Of a stretch of DNA of 64,000 bases, positions 8,592-17,282 are shown in pieces. Source of the stretch: Paenibacillus harenae (GTDB taxonomy: Bacteria; Bacillota; Bacilli; Paenibacillales; Paenibacillaceae); assembly GCF_030812415.1 (NCBI RefSeq), contig NZ_JAUSST010000004.1:186001-250000 (forward strand), read 5' to 3'. The translations under genes were made by a program, and so were the position numbers. How positions within the stretch are numbered: the first letter of the stretch is position 1; each line of letters opens with the position of its first letter. Below the pieces are notes generated by a model. That model saw only the letters and a list, made by a program, of their open reading frames with translations. It was not told the DNA's origin and did not search any database.

Positions 8592-9818
8592 CTAGGCTGA
8601 AGTTAGGAGTTTATTGAACGCGCGGTGCAGGATAGCGATCATCCCGTCGATATCCTCCCGCGTGACGATCAACGCAGGCATGAGGCGGATGACAGACGAC
8701 TTAAGCGCATTGATGAGCAAGCCGTTGTCCTGACATTCGTCAACGAGCTTCGGCCCAAGACCTTGCGGCACGTCGAAGGCGATCAATAAGCCTTTGCCGC
8801 GAATGCCGGAGACCGGGAGCTCGCTGGACAGTTGTTGCAGCTTGCTCTTCAAGTATCGTCCTTGCAGCTCCGCGTTGCGTGCCAAATTGCTAGCAACAAT
8901 CTCCTGTACGACCGCATGGCCTGCAGCCATTGCCAGAGGCGAGCCGGTGTAGGTGCCTCCTTGATTCCCTTGCTCGAAAATATCGTATTTATCGGTCGTC
9001 AGCATCGCCGATAACGGAAAGCCGCCGCCGATCGCTTTGCCCAGCGTCAGGATATCGGGCTTTATGTCGTAATGCTCGTAGGCGAACAGCTTGCCGGTTC
9101 TGCCAAGTCCGGTCTGAATCTCGTCGATAATGAGCGGCATGCCGTACATATCGCATATTTTGCGAAGGCCGTACAGATAGGCTTCATCTACCGCATTAAC
9201 GCCGCCTTCGCCTTGAATGAGCTCCAGCATGATCGCGCAGGTATGGTTGTTGACGGCAGCGAAGCAAGCATCGAGATCGTTGATCGGCACATGCTTGAAT
9301 CCGTCTACCTTCGGAGCGAATAACGTCTCCCATTCCGGCTTGCCCGTCGCCGACATCATGGCGAGCGTCCGTCCATGGAAGCCGTTCGTTACCGTAATAA
9401 TCTCGTAAGCGCCGTTCATACGAATCGCGCCATGCTTTCGCGCCAGCTTAATAGCGCTTTCGTTCGCCTCGGCTCCGCTGCTCGCGAAGAAAGCTTTATC
9501 CATGCCGCTAATATTCGTCAGCAGCTCGGCGAATTGAATCATCGGTTTGTTGTAGAAAGCCGGGCTTGCATGCACAAGCGTTGCCGATTGCTTGGCAAGC
9601 GCATCGCGAAGCACGGCCGGCGAATGGCCAAGCGCATTAACGGCCCATCCCGCAATGAAGTCAAGATAGCGCTTGCCCTCCGTATCCCACATATACATGC
9701 CTTCGCCGCGCTCCATTATAATATGAGGACGTTTCGTTGTAAAAAGGATCGATTTATCGGCTTCGGCTAATAAGCCGTTCGTCTGCGTTGTTTCTGTTGT
9801 TTCCGTTGTTTGTAGCAT
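8592..9818 (-). CDS. Acetylornithine-type aminotransferase (class III, PLP)
   Basis: 408-aa class-III pyridoxal-phosphate aminotransferase, closest by eye to acetylornithine/ornithine aminotransferases (ArgD/RocD group). Visible motifs are FFASSGAEANESAIKLA (PLP phosphate loop), NGFHGRT, the PLP-ring aspartate in LIIDEIQTGLGRTGK and the Schiff-base lysine in LTLGKAIGGGFP. The first ~15 residues are Thr/Glu/Gln-rich and unconserved. It stands alone, without argC/argJ/argB, so it may be a stress or catabolic paralogue. Two ARG-box-like palindromes lie just upstream, which supports arginine control. Confidence 0.85.
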   Translation of the reverse strand: MLQTTETTETTQTNGLLAEADKSILFTTKRPHIIMERGEGMYMWDTEGKRYLDFIAGWAVNALGHSPAVLRDALAKQSATLVHASPAFYNKPMIQFAELLTNISGMDKAFFASSGAEANESAIKLARKHGAIRMNGAYEIITVTNGFHGRTLAMMSATGKPEWETLFAPKVDGFKHVPINDLDACFAAVNNHTCAIMLELIQGEGGVNAVDEAYLYGLRKICDMYGMPLIIDEIQTGLGRTGKLFAYEHYDIKPDILTLGKAIGGGFPLSAMLTTDKYDIFEQGNQGGTYTGSPLAMAAGHAVVQEIVASNLARNAELQGRYLKSKLQQLSSELPVSGIRGKGLLIAFDVPQGLGPKLVDECQDNGLLINALKSSVIRLMPALIVTREDIDGMIAILHRAFNKLLTSA

Positions 9819-9846
9819 GAGTCATTCACCCGCTTATTCAGAATAT

Positions 9847-9880
9847 TGTATAAATATACATTACCATGTATCAATATGCA
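9847..9880 (-). promoter_or_regulatory. Tandem ARG-box-like operators
   Basis: TGTATAAATATACA (9847-9860) is a perfect palindrome with 6-bp arms. A second, imperfect copy, TGTATCAATATGCA, lies at 9867-9880. Their starts are 20 bp apart, about two helical turns, as in known paired ARG boxes bound by ArgR/AhrC hexamers. They sit 29-62 bp upstream of the aminotransferase start. The assignment is by motif resemblance and gene context. Confidence 0.5.
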
Positions 9881-9984
9881 ACCCTCTTCTATTAAATGAC
9901 GAACCCGTTTTATGATTTTTTTAAGCCGCAAGAAGCCTATCTTCAACCGCGCCCAACCATTGTATGCTTGACGGCGTTTTCATG

Positions 9985-10905
9985 TTATCTAAAATTGTCC
10001 TCCATGATCCGCTTCGCATACTGGCTTGGCGGCATGCCGACATACTTCTTGAACACTTTGCTGAAGTAGTAGGGATCGTTCAATCCGGTTAAATAGCCGA
10101 TCTCGCCAAAGGTGAGGTCCGTCGTTTCGATGAGCTCCTTCGCATGCTTGATTCGCACTTGATTCACGTATCGGGTAATGGATTGGCCTGTCATCCGATT
10201 GAAGCAGCGGTTCAAGTAGTCGTAGTTGCCTTCGAAGACGGATTCGATTTGATGGCTCGTTATTTTGTGAGGATAGTTCTGATGAATATAGTCGAGCAGT
10301 CCGTTTACCTTGCCGATCGATTTCGCAGGGTAACGGTCATTTCGCTGGAGCTCATCCATAAAGTTGTCGCGCGAGAGCTCGATCAGCAGCTCCGTGAATC
10401 GCAAGGCAGTCAAGCTGTGGTTGTAATGCTTGCGCCTATACAGCTGCAGCATTTCGTTCATGGCAAGCAGCGCCTTACGGAATCTTGCTTTGTCGGTAAT
10501 CGAATGGCTCTTCGGGAAGCAGCAATCATACTCGGATACAAGCGGGTGGGAAGGCTTCCGTTCCAGAAACGGCGACTGATCGTGATGGGCGATAAAATAA
10601 TGGGCCAACGCCTTCATATCGTCAACCTGCAGCGTTCTGACGTCCGTATGCTCGAAGTGTACATAGTAATAATCGCATCGATCATGCTCCGTGCCTTCAT
10701 GCTCCAGGTTCGGCTCAAGCACGTACATATCGCCTTTCCGCAGCACGAATGAACGGCCGTTTTCCTTCATGTGCAGCTCGCCGCTCTTGATGAAATAAAG
10801 GACGTATTCGTCCGTTATGCGTTTGAAATGAAGCCAGGGGCTCTTATAGGATATGAACCCGACGAGGCGGATTCTTGGCATGATCTCGATATTGATCGCA
10901 AGCAA
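9985..10905 (-). CDS. AraC family transcriptional regulator
   Basis: 306-aa AraC regulator with an N-terminal cupin (about residues 25-95; LHMKENGRSFVLRKGDMYVLEP) and a C-terminal double HTH ending in IGYLTGLNDPYYFSKVFKKY. I place the start at TTG 10905 because GGGAGG lies eight bases upstream; the longer GTG start at 10914 overlaps that ribosome site. It is divergent from the Gfo/Idh-ThuA operon (132 bp between starts) and is its likely regulator. Confidence 0.88.
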   Translation of the reverse strand: MLAINIEIMPRIRLVGFISYKSPWLHFKRITDEYVLYFIKSGELHMKENGRSFVLRKGDMYVLEPNLEHEGTEHDRCDYYYVHFEHTDVRTLQVDDMKALAHYFIAHHDQSPFLERKPSHPLVSEYDCCFPKSHSITDKARFRKALLAMNEMLQLYRRKHYNHSLTALRFTELLIELSRDNFMDELQRNDRYPAKSIGKVNGLLDYIHQNYPHKITSHQIESVFEGNYDYLNRCFNRMTGQSITRYVNQVRIKHAKELIETTDLTFGEIGYLTGLNDPYYFSKVFKKYVGMPPSQYAKRIMEDNFR

Positions 10906-11036
10906 GGCGCACACCTCCCGCTAAAGGTGAAAAGTCGTTTTTGTACAAAAAGAGTCTAGATCCTACATTCCCGTTCATTCTATCACAATCTATACTGGGT
11001 TTGTATTCGCAGCCGACATTGAAATGGAGGATGACG

Positions 11037-12098
11037 ATGAAGAAGCTAAAGATTGGCGTTATTGGACTAGGCGGCATTGCTAACTTTCATATGGAAGGCA
11101 TACAGGCAAGCGAGGATGCGGAGCTATGGTCGATTTGCGACTGCAATGAGGAAGCGCTCGCTTCACGAGGCGAGCAGTTGAATATTCCGATGGAGCGCCG
11201 CTACACGGATCACAAGCTGATGCTGCGGGATGCAGAGCTTGATGCGGTGACGATCGGAACGCCGAACAGCAACCATTTTGCCGCGGCTCACGATTGCATC
11301 CAGGCGGGCAAGCCTTTCGCGCTGGAGAAGCCGATCGCGCTTAATGTTGAGGAAGCGTCTACGCTACGGGATGCTCTGGCGGTCAACCCTATGCCGCATA
11401 TGGTGTGCTTCTCCTACCGCTACAAAGCAGCGGTCCGTTATGCAAAGCAATTAATCGAGCAAGGCGAGCTGGGCATTATCCATCATGTGTATAGTCAATA
11501 TTTGCAAAGCTGGGGATTGAACGAGGACATCCCGCTCGTATGGCGCTTCCGCAAAGACTTGTCGGGCTCGGGGGCGCTCGGCGACCTTGGCTCACATATT
11601 CTTGATCTCCATCGTTTCCTTGTCGGGGAGACGGTTCGCGTGTTCTCCGATGCCGGCACGATCGTGAAGGAGCGGAATCTGATCGGAGCGGAGGGCAAGG
11701 GAGCAGTCGACGTCGACGACTTCTGCCACGTACTGGCCCGGTTCGAGGGAGGAGCTTCCTCGTCGATGAGCATCTCCCGGTTCGCATACGGACGAGGCAA
11801 TTATCAGCAGGTCGAAGTTTACGGCACGAAGGGTGCGCTCTTGTACAACCTCGAAGAAGAGGATACGCTTCAAGCGAAGTTTGGCGATGAGCAGCAGTTC
11901 CGATCCATAGCTATTCCGGCAGAATGCCGAGTGGGTCAAATGCAGTCTTTCTTTGATTTATTGCTTGGCCGGGGGGACGGTTTGGATGCGACGATCGAGG
12001 ACGGTTACATGAACCAATTGACGATCGACCGCATTATTCAATCGTTCACGGAAGAAAGGTGGATATCCACCTTACAGGAGGCGGTTAATCATGGCTAA
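11037..12098 (+). CDS. Gfo/Idh/MocA family oxidoreductase, ThuB-like partner of ThuA
   Basis: 353-aa NAD(P)-dependent oxidoreductase. It has the Rossmann motif [12 protein letters not shown] at the N-terminus, EKP at FALEKPIAL (about residue 98) and the active-site helix [23 protein letters not shown] at 11026-11030 abuts a first ATG (11031) but is correctly spaced for the second ATG at 11037, which I use. Its last codons overlap the start of a ThuA gene. Oxidoreductase-ThuA pairs are known for trehalose and related disaccharides, where the dehydrogenase makes or reduces 3-keto sugars; the substrate here is unknown. Confidence 0.88.
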   Translation: MKKLKIGVIGLGGIANFHMEGIQASEDAELWSICDCNEEALASRGEQLNIPMERRYTDHKLMLRDAELDAVTIGTPNSNHFAAAHDCIQAGKPFALEKPIALNVEEASTLRDALAVNPMPHMVCFSYRYKAAVRYAKQLIEQGELGIIHHVYSQYLQSWGLNEDIPLVWRFRKDLSGSGALGDLGSHILDLHRFLVGETVRVFSDAGTIVKERNLIGAEGKGAVDVDDFCHVLARFEGGASSSMSISRFAYGRGNYQQVEVYGTKGALLYNLEEEDTLQAKFGDEQQFRSIAIPAECRVGQMQSFFDLLLGRGDGLDATIEDGYMNQLTIDRIIQSFTEERWISTLQEAVNHG

Positions 12099-12828
12099 TA
12101 TTAAAGTGACCGTATGGAACGAATATCGGCATGAGCGTGTGAACGAGCATGTGGCAAGCATATATCCCGAGGGCATTCATAACGCGATCGGCGGGTATCT
12201 AAAGACGCAGGAGGGTATCGAAGTACGAACCGCCGTATTGGATGATCCCGATCACGGCCTGACGGACGAGGTGCTGGACAACACGGATGTGCTTATTTGG
12301 TGGGGACATCTGGCGCATGGGGAAGTAAGGGACGATATCGTGGCGAAGGTTCGCGAGAAAGTGCTGGATGGCATGGGGCTGATCGTGCTTCATTCCGGTC
12401 ATGGCTCGAAAATATTCGAGTCGCTGCTCGGAACGAAGACCGGCGCGTTGAAGTGGCGCGACGATGGCGAGAAGGAGAGGATTTGGGTTATCGAGCACGG
12501 TCATCCGATCGCGGAAGGTCTCGATCAATATATCGAGATCTCGAAGGAAGAAATGTACGGCGAGCGCTTCGAAATTCCTGCGCCGGATGAGCTCGTGTTC
12601 ATCTCGTGGTTCGAAGGCGGGGAAGTGTTCCGCAGCGGCTGCTGCTACCGCAGGGGCAAAGGCAAGCTGTTCTACTTCCGCCCGGGGCACGAGACGTTCC
12701 CGATCTATCATCAGCCGGAAATCCAGCAAGTTATAGGCAACGGCGTTCGATGGGCTGCGCCGGTTAAGGGAGCGAGCGTCGCTTACGGCCGCGTCGCTCC
12801 GATCGAGCCGATCGGCAATAAGGGCTAA
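12091..12828 (+). CDS. ThuA domain protein
   Basis: 245-aa ThuA-family protein. It starts eight bases inside the preceding gene with AGGAGG nine bases upstream of the ATG. Family features are the N-terminal [10 protein letters not shown] strand, the [12 protein letters not shown] and [14 protein letters not shown] segments and the C-terminal [19 protein letters not shown]. It is only distantly similar to the ThuA at 6572, which lacks the WWGH segment. It probably works with the co-transcribed Gfo/Idh enzyme on a keto-sugar intermediate. Confidence 0.88.
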   Translation: MANIKVTVWNEYRHERVNEHVASIYPEGIHNAIGGYLKTQEGIEVRTAVLDDPDHGLTDEVLDNTDVLIWWGHLAHGEVRDDIVAKVREKVLDGMGLIVLHSGHGSKIFESLLGTKTGALKWRDDGEKERIWVIEHGHPIAEGLDQYIEISKEEMYGERFEIPAPDELVFISWFEGGEVFRSGCCYRRGKGKLFYFRPGHETFPIYHQPEIQQVIGNGVRWAAPVKGASVAYGRVAPIEPIGNKG

Positions 12829-12837
12829 ATAAGGTGA

Positions 12838-12874
12838 AGGGCGCTTCCGTCTCAGGCGGGAGCGCCCTGTTTTT
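12838..12874 (+). terminator. Terminator after Gfo/Idh-ThuA operon
   Basis: A 12-bp stem with one mismatch (12838-12849 with 12857-12868) is followed by GTTTTTG. Confidence 0.85.
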
Positions 12875-12877
12875 GTA

Positions 12878-13087
12878 TTATAGATTATCCATAGCTGCTG
12901 TGAACTGCTTCACGGTAGGGAGGACGCCGTTAACGTCGAGTGGGGTTGACGCTAACTTCTCGGCCTCGTCAAGCGTAATGGATCTGACCTCCAGCCCTTG
13001 TTTCTCCAAAGCGTGACTTACGTCGCTGGGCGAGTAGACGGTTTTGGCAGAGCAGGCCGTCAATACGAGGACGAACAAAAGCTGCAA
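12878..13087 (-). pseudogene. Small lipoprotein-like gene, probably without a working start
   Basis: The minus-strand frame encodes a lipoprotein signal peptide (hydrophobic LLFVLVLTAC with a lipobox Cys) and about 58 mature residues. The only standard start is TTG at 13087, inside the hydrophobic core and without a ribosome site. The same frame stays open upstream to 13195, and a basic N-terminus of the expected shape (KPNSLRYS...) begins right after an ATA codon at 13114-13112, where an ATG would be expected. Either the start has mutated or a rare ATA/TTG start is used. The mature part has no recognised domain. Confidence 0.45.
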
Positions 13088-13330
13088 CGAATAGCGTAAG
13101 CTGTTGGGTTTTATTATTCTTGCAGTAGCCCTGATGGCTAAATGCTTAGTCGATGTAATTGGAAAAGCTCCTGTTAATATCGAGCCAATCCCTGCCTAAG
13201 GGGATAACGCCGAAATAAGAAGGATAATTTCCATCTATTTCTTTTAAGGAGGCAACCCCAGGTAAATTAGCAGGATTTTTTTCATGTTAATTGCTTGGAC
13301 GACCCCGGCAAGCATGCCAACAGAGCTCTT

Positions 13331-13670
13331 ATCGCGCCCCCCAGCGGTAATAAGTCGGATTCTCCGACTTATCCCTACCGAAGTAATCAAAGTTACCTGC
13401 ACTAGGATGAACTTTTCAACCTATTTAATCGCCTATCCCGCCAACTGAGCCCCTATCGCGCCGCCCTGGCGGCAATAAGTCGGATTCTCCGACTTATCCC
13501 TGCCGAAGTAATCAAAGTTACCTGCACTAGGATGAACTTTTCAACCTATTTAATCGCCTATCCCGCGAACTGAGCCCCTATCGCGCCGCCCTGGCGGCAA
13601 TAAGTCGGATTCTCCGACTTACCCCCGACGAAGTAACCAAGTTACCTGCCATAAGATGAACGCTCCAGCC
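13331..13670. repeat. Three tandem ~124-bp repeats with hairpins
   Basis: Units begin at 13331, 13455 and 13580 (each at ATCGCG), giving periods of 124 and 125 bp. Units 1 and 2 are almost identical; unit 3 diverges after about 80 bp and fades near 13670. Every unit contains the palindrome ATAAGTCGGA-TTC-TCCGACTTAT (13350-13372, 13475-13497, 13600-13622, the last with one terminal mismatch). Units 2 and 3 also have a GCCGCC/GGCGGC stem. No open frame is evident. It fills the spacer between the lipoprotein remnant and the sugar transporter operon. Confidence 0.9.
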
Positions 13671-13713
13671 TATACCACCACTAGACCCGAGGCAGAGGCA
13701 GCCGCCATCGCAT

Positions 13714-13753
13714 GGTGTCTTATATTTCTGCAAACGCAGAAATATAAGACACC
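13714..13753. repeat. Perfect 18-bp inverted repeat
   Basis: Arms 13714-13731 and 13736-13753 are perfectly complementary around a 4-nt AAAC loop. No T tract follows on either strand, so it is not a standard intrinsic terminator. It could be an mRNA-protecting hairpin, a protein-binding site or a repeat-family member. Confidence 0.85.
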
Positions 13754-13815
13754 TCTACGACTTCCCTATCTCATTCACTAAACAAACTTGCGTAATATGT
13801 GACACCACGAACGCA

Positions 13816-13830
13816 ATGTAAACGGTTTCT
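13816..13830 (+). promoter_or_regulatory. Catabolite-response element (cre)
   Basis: ATGTAAACGGTTTCT matches every fixed position of the Bacillus cre consensus WTGNAANCGNWNNCW, the CcpA site for carbon catabolite repression. It lies 63 bp upstream of the binding-protein gene. A weaker, partial match (TTGCAAACGCC) starts at 13830. It implies repression of the transporter-GH66 operon by preferred sugars. Confidence 0.75.
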
Positions 13831-13892
13831 TGCAAACGCCTTTCCACTCATAATGAGAAAGCAACGCAATATGAGAGGGAGGGTCTTACACA

Positions 13893-15218
13893 ATGAAATG
13901 GTACAAAACGATTTCCTACGGGGTTCTGGCAGCGGTAACGGCGTTCACGATTACGGCTTGCAGCGGCGGCAACAATGCGCCGGCAGGCAATGGAGGCAAC
14001 AACAAGCCGGCAAATGAAAGCGGAGACAAACCGGCGGCGGACGGCAAAAAAGTAACAATCGAATACTGGCATACGTACAGCGACCAGGAAGAGAAAGTGC
14101 TTGCCGAAGAAATTAAACCGCTGTTCGAGAAAGAAAATCCGGGCATCGAGCTGAAGCTGACGCGCATGCCGTATGAAGGGCTGAAGGAGCAGGTTATCGC
14201 AGGCGTAGCGGGCGACGCAGCTCCGGACCTGATGCGGATGGACATTATTTGGGTACCGGAATTCGCGAAGATGGGCGCCCTGCAGGACGTCAGCAAAATG
14301 GACGGCTTCGAAGATCTTAAAGCGAACCTGTTCGAAGCGCCGATGCAAACGAACGCCTATAACGGCGGATTCTACGGCGTGCCAGTCAATACGAATACGA
14401 AAATCGCGATTTACAATAAATCGGTTATGGATGAAATCGGCGTGACACAAGCGCCGACGACGATCGATGAGCTCGTCGTTGCGGCAAAGCTTGCGGTGTC
14501 GAAGGGTAAGCCGGGCGGCATCGGCATCGGCGGCGCGAACGTATGGGCGGCATCGCCTTACTTCTGGAGTCTCGGAGGCACGCTGACGAACGAGGATTAC
14601 ACGAAGGTCGAAGGCTACTTGAACAGCCCGGCAAGTGTGAAGGCGCTGGAGACGATCGTGCAGTGGAACAAAGACGGCCTTATTACACCGACTATTCTTG
14701 GCGGCGAGCCAGGTGCTTGGGACGGCATGAAAAACAACGACTACATGATGATCGACGACGGCCCTTGGTTCTACAGCATTCTTATGAACGAAGCGGAGTC
14801 GGCTTTCAAACCGCTGGAGCAGACGATTCGCGGATTGATGCCTGCAGGCGACGGCGGCAGCCGCTCCGTTGTAGGCGGCGAGGATCTTGTTATCTTCGCG
14901 AACTCGAAGCATCCGCAAGAAGCATGGACGTTCGCGAAGTGGATGCTTGGCGAAGAGCCGCAAAAGATTATGAGCAAGCTTGGTCTTATTCCGACGAACA
15001 AGACGGCAGCGAACGATCCGACGTTCATGGAGACGCCTTTCGTTGCCGAATACGTGAAGCAGCTCGAGACGGCGCTGCCGCGTACGCCGATTCCGCAATA
15101 CGGCGAGATGGAGACGATCATCAACCTCGCGTTCGAGAAAGCGGTGCGCGGCGAACTTGACGCGAAGGCAGCGCTCGACGAAGCAGCGAAAAACATCGAA
15201 GCGATTCTCACGAAGTAG
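13893..15218 (+). CDS. Sugar ABC transporter substrate-binding lipoprotein
   Basis: 441-aa extracellular solute-binding protein (family 1). It has a signal peptide with lipobox ITAC (Cys about residue 24) followed by a Gly/Asn-rich linker to about residue 50. The mature domain starts at EYWHTYSDQEEKVLAE. It is the first gene of an operon with two permeases and a GH66 enzyme behind a cre site, so it probably captures isomalto-oligosaccharides or dextran fragments at the cell surface. There is no ATPase gene in the locus; a shared MsmX-type ATPase is usual in this lineage. A paralogue lies at 22584. Confidence 0.92.
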   Translation: MKWYKTISYGVLAAVTAFTITACSGGNNAPAGNGGNNKPANESGDKPAADGKKVTIEYWHTYSDQEEKVLAEEIKPLFEKENPGIELKLTRMPYEGLKEQVIAGVAGDAAPDLMRMDIIWVPEFAKMGALQDVSKMDGFEDLKANLFEAPMQTNAYNGGFYGVPVNTNTKIAIYNKSVMDEIGVTQAPTTIDELVVAAKLAVSKGKPGGIGIGGANVWAASPYFWSLGGTLTNEDYTKVEGYLNSPASVKALETIVQWNKDGLITPTILGGEPGAWDGMKNNDYMMIDDGPWFYSILMNEAESAFKPLEQTIRGLMPAGDGGSRSVVGGEDLVIFANSKHPQEAWTFAKWMLGEEPQKIMSKLGLIPTNKTAANDPTFMETPFVAEYVKQLETALPRTPIPQYGEMETIINLAFEKAVRGELDAKAALDEAAKNIEAILTK

Positions 15219-15308
15219 CGAACTTACTCACGCATCTTCAGAGGCCTTCTTCTTTCTAATAGGATGGAAGAGGGCCTCCCAATTGAACGAGAAGGAAGGA
15301 GTTTCATC

Positions 15309-16265
15309 ATGTCTATTCCAATGACGGGACAACCGGTGCCAGGGCATAATCCTACAGGCTTGCGGATCAAGAAAGGCTTGAAGCAATGGATGATGGTGCT
15401 GCCGTTCATCTTTCTGGGCGTCGCGGGCACGGCTGTATTCGTCATCTACCCGATGATCCGGAACATCCTGATCAGCTTCCAAGATTACAGCATCATGCCG
15501 GGTGCGGACAATCCGTATGTCGGATTCGATAATTATGTATCGGCATTTACCGATCCGAACAATAAAGTGATGATGGCGATCCGCAATACGTTTCTGAACG
15601 TCGCGGTGACCGTGCCGATCAACTGGCTGCTCGCGATCGTGTTCGCCGTTCTCATCAACCTTCATTTTGTGAAGCAAAAAATCGTCTTCCGGACGATCTA
15701 CTATTTGCCGATCATCACGTCTTGGATCGTCGTCGCGTTTCTGTTCCGCTTCCTGTTCGCGGGCGGGGAATACGGCCTGATCAACTTCATTTTTTACAAG
15801 CAGCTCGGTATCTGGGGCGAACCGATCAACTTCCTCTCCAACTATTGGTCGGCGATGATCGTCATTTGGCTGTTCCATATTTGGAAAACGGTCGGCTGGG
15901 GCGTCGTCATTTATTTGGCTGCGCTGCAAGGCATTTCGAAGGAATATTACGAGGCAGCCGCCATTGACGGGGCAAGCGGTTCGAAGCAGTTCTGGGGCAT
16001 TACCGTACCGATGCTGGGACCGGTAACGGCGTTCGTCGTGATCAACCTGATCAACGGCGCATTCAACTTTTTCCCGCAGGTGTACTTTATTACGAGGGGC
16101 GGGCCGATGGATCAGACCCAGACGCTGCCGAGTCTCATGTACTTGCAAGCGTTCAAGAACTTTAACTTCGGTTATGCATCCGCAGTAGCCGTCATGATGG
16201 GGATCGCAGTCTTCTTTCTGACGTATACCCAGATGAAAAAATTCGGCAACCAGCGGTTTTTGTAA
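15309..16265 (+). CDS. Sugar ABC transporter permease (MalF/MsmF type)
   Basis: 318-aa inner-membrane permease with six or so hydrophobic helices. The cytoplasmic EAA loop, EYYEAAAIDGASGSKQFWG, contacts the ATPase. GGAAGGAG precedes the ATG at 15309; the open frame extends upstream to 15264 but without a ribosome site. It is the first of two permeases in the importer. Confidence 0.93.
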   Translation: MSIPMTGQPVPGHNPTGLRIKKGLKQWMMVLPFIFLGVAGTAVFVIYPMIRNILISFQDYSIMPGADNPYVGFDNYVSAFTDPNNKVMMAIRNTFLNVAVTVPINWLLAIVFAVLINLHFVKQKIVFRTIYYLPIITSWIVVAFLFRFLFAGGEYGLINFIFYKQLGIWGEPINFLSNYWSAMIVIWLFHIWKTVGWGVVIYLAALQGISKEYYEAAAIDGASGSKQFWGITVPMLGPVTAFVVINLINGAFNFFPQVYFITRGGPMDQTQTLPSLMYLQAFKNFNFGYASAVAVMMGIAVFFLTYTQMKKFGNQRFL

Positions 16266-16425
16266 AATATAAGACTTTATAAGTTTCACACGGATAAACG
16301 GACTTATATTTCATCCGCGAAACGTTAGCTTACTCCGCCAAAGGACGGCACAGAACCGAGCTGCTTAAAGACGCAGGTAACGGTTCGTGCGTAGAGCTAG
16401 CCGTTTACGCTTGGGAGGGATAACA
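16266..16425 (+). other. Structured spacer between the two permease genes
   Basis: 160 bp with no gene, unusually long inside an ABC operon. It contains the inverted repeats AAATATAAG (16265-16273)/CTTATATTT (16303-16311) and, nearer the second permease, AACGG/CCGTT arms around 16380 and 16401. No T tract follows either. It may set unequal expression of the two permeases, or be an inserted repeat. Confidence 0.4.
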
Positions 16426-17259
16426 ATGAAGACAAAATGGCATATTCAACTGCTTGTATACGCGATTATCATCTTAGGCGCTTTGGCCTTCCTGTTTCCC
16501 TTCGTATATATGATTATGACGAGCTTCATCAAGGGGGCGTACTCGCTGCCGCGGCCGAAGGAAGTGTTCTCGGTCGTTCCGGACTTGTACAACTACAAGC
16601 TGGTCTGGAGCAAAAATAACTTCGCGCGTTACTTCCTGAACAGCTCGCTCGTTACGATCGTCTCGATGGCCGGCAGTCTGTTCCTCGGCTGCTTGACGGC
16701 ATACGGATTCGCCAGATTTACGTTTCCCGGCAAGGAGTTTCTGTTCCGCACGTTCCTGCTGACGATGATGATTCCGGGCGTCATCAACATTATCCCGCAG
16801 TTCTTGATCATCAAATCGCTTCACCTCATTAATACCTATTGGGGGCTATGGCTCATCTATATCGGCGGAGGCGTCGTCGGCAGCACTTTCTTCCTGCGAG
16901 GTTTCTTCCAGAGCATACCGAAGGAATACGAGGAATCGGTGCTCATCGACGGCGGGGGCAACTGGCGTATCTTCTGGAACATTTATTTGCCGCAGTCGAT
17001 GCCGGCTATCGCAACGCTGGCCGTTCTCTCGTTTCAGGGGACATGGGAGGAATATTTCACGGCGCTCGTTATTATCAAGGACGAGGCGATGCGCACGCTG
17101 CCGATTGCGCTCCTCATGTTCAACGACAAATATGCGACGAACTACTCTTGGATTTTCGCAGCTTCGATCATTGCGCTCATCCCGACCGTGCTGCTGTATA
17201 TCATTTTCCAGAAGCGGTTCGTGCAGGGCGGTTTCAACGAAGGCGGCGTGAAAGGCTAA
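16426..17259 (+). CDS. Sugar ABC transporter permease (MalG/MsmG type)
   Basis: 277-aa permease with about six membrane helices and a conserved EAA-like loop (EYEESVLIDGGGNWRIFW) before the fifth-helix region. GGGAGGG is well placed before ATG 16426. It is the partner of the preceding permease; the GH66 gene follows after 23 bp. Confidence 0.93.
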   Translation: MKTKWHIQLLVYAIIILGALAFLFPFVYMIMTSFIKGAYSLPRPKEVFSVVPDLYNYKLVWSKNNFARYFLNSSLVTIVSMAGSLFLGCLTAYGFARFTFPGKEFLFRTFLLTMMIPGVINIIPQFLIIKSLHLINTYWGLWLIYIGGGVVGSTFFLRGFFQSIPKEYEESVLIDGGGNWRIFWNIYLPQSMPAIATLAVLSFQGTWEEYFTALVIIKDEAMRTLPIALLMFNDKYATNYSWIFAASIIALIPTVLLYIIFQKRFVQGGFNEGGVKG

Positions 17260-17282
17260 TCGAATAGAACAGGAGACAATGA

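Noticed and set aside
13331-13670. CRISPR-like array
   Set aside because: The repeats are about 124 bp and directly adjacent, with no unique spacers and no cas genes.
13848-15098. Long 416-aa minus-strand open frame
   Set aside because: It is fully antisense to the solute-binding protein, is Arg/His/Val-rich with no motif and has no ribosome site; a codon-bias shadow.
15228-16289. 353-aa minus-strand open frame
   Set aside because: Antisense to the MalF-type permease, with the low-complexity His/Asp/Arg composition expected of a shadow.
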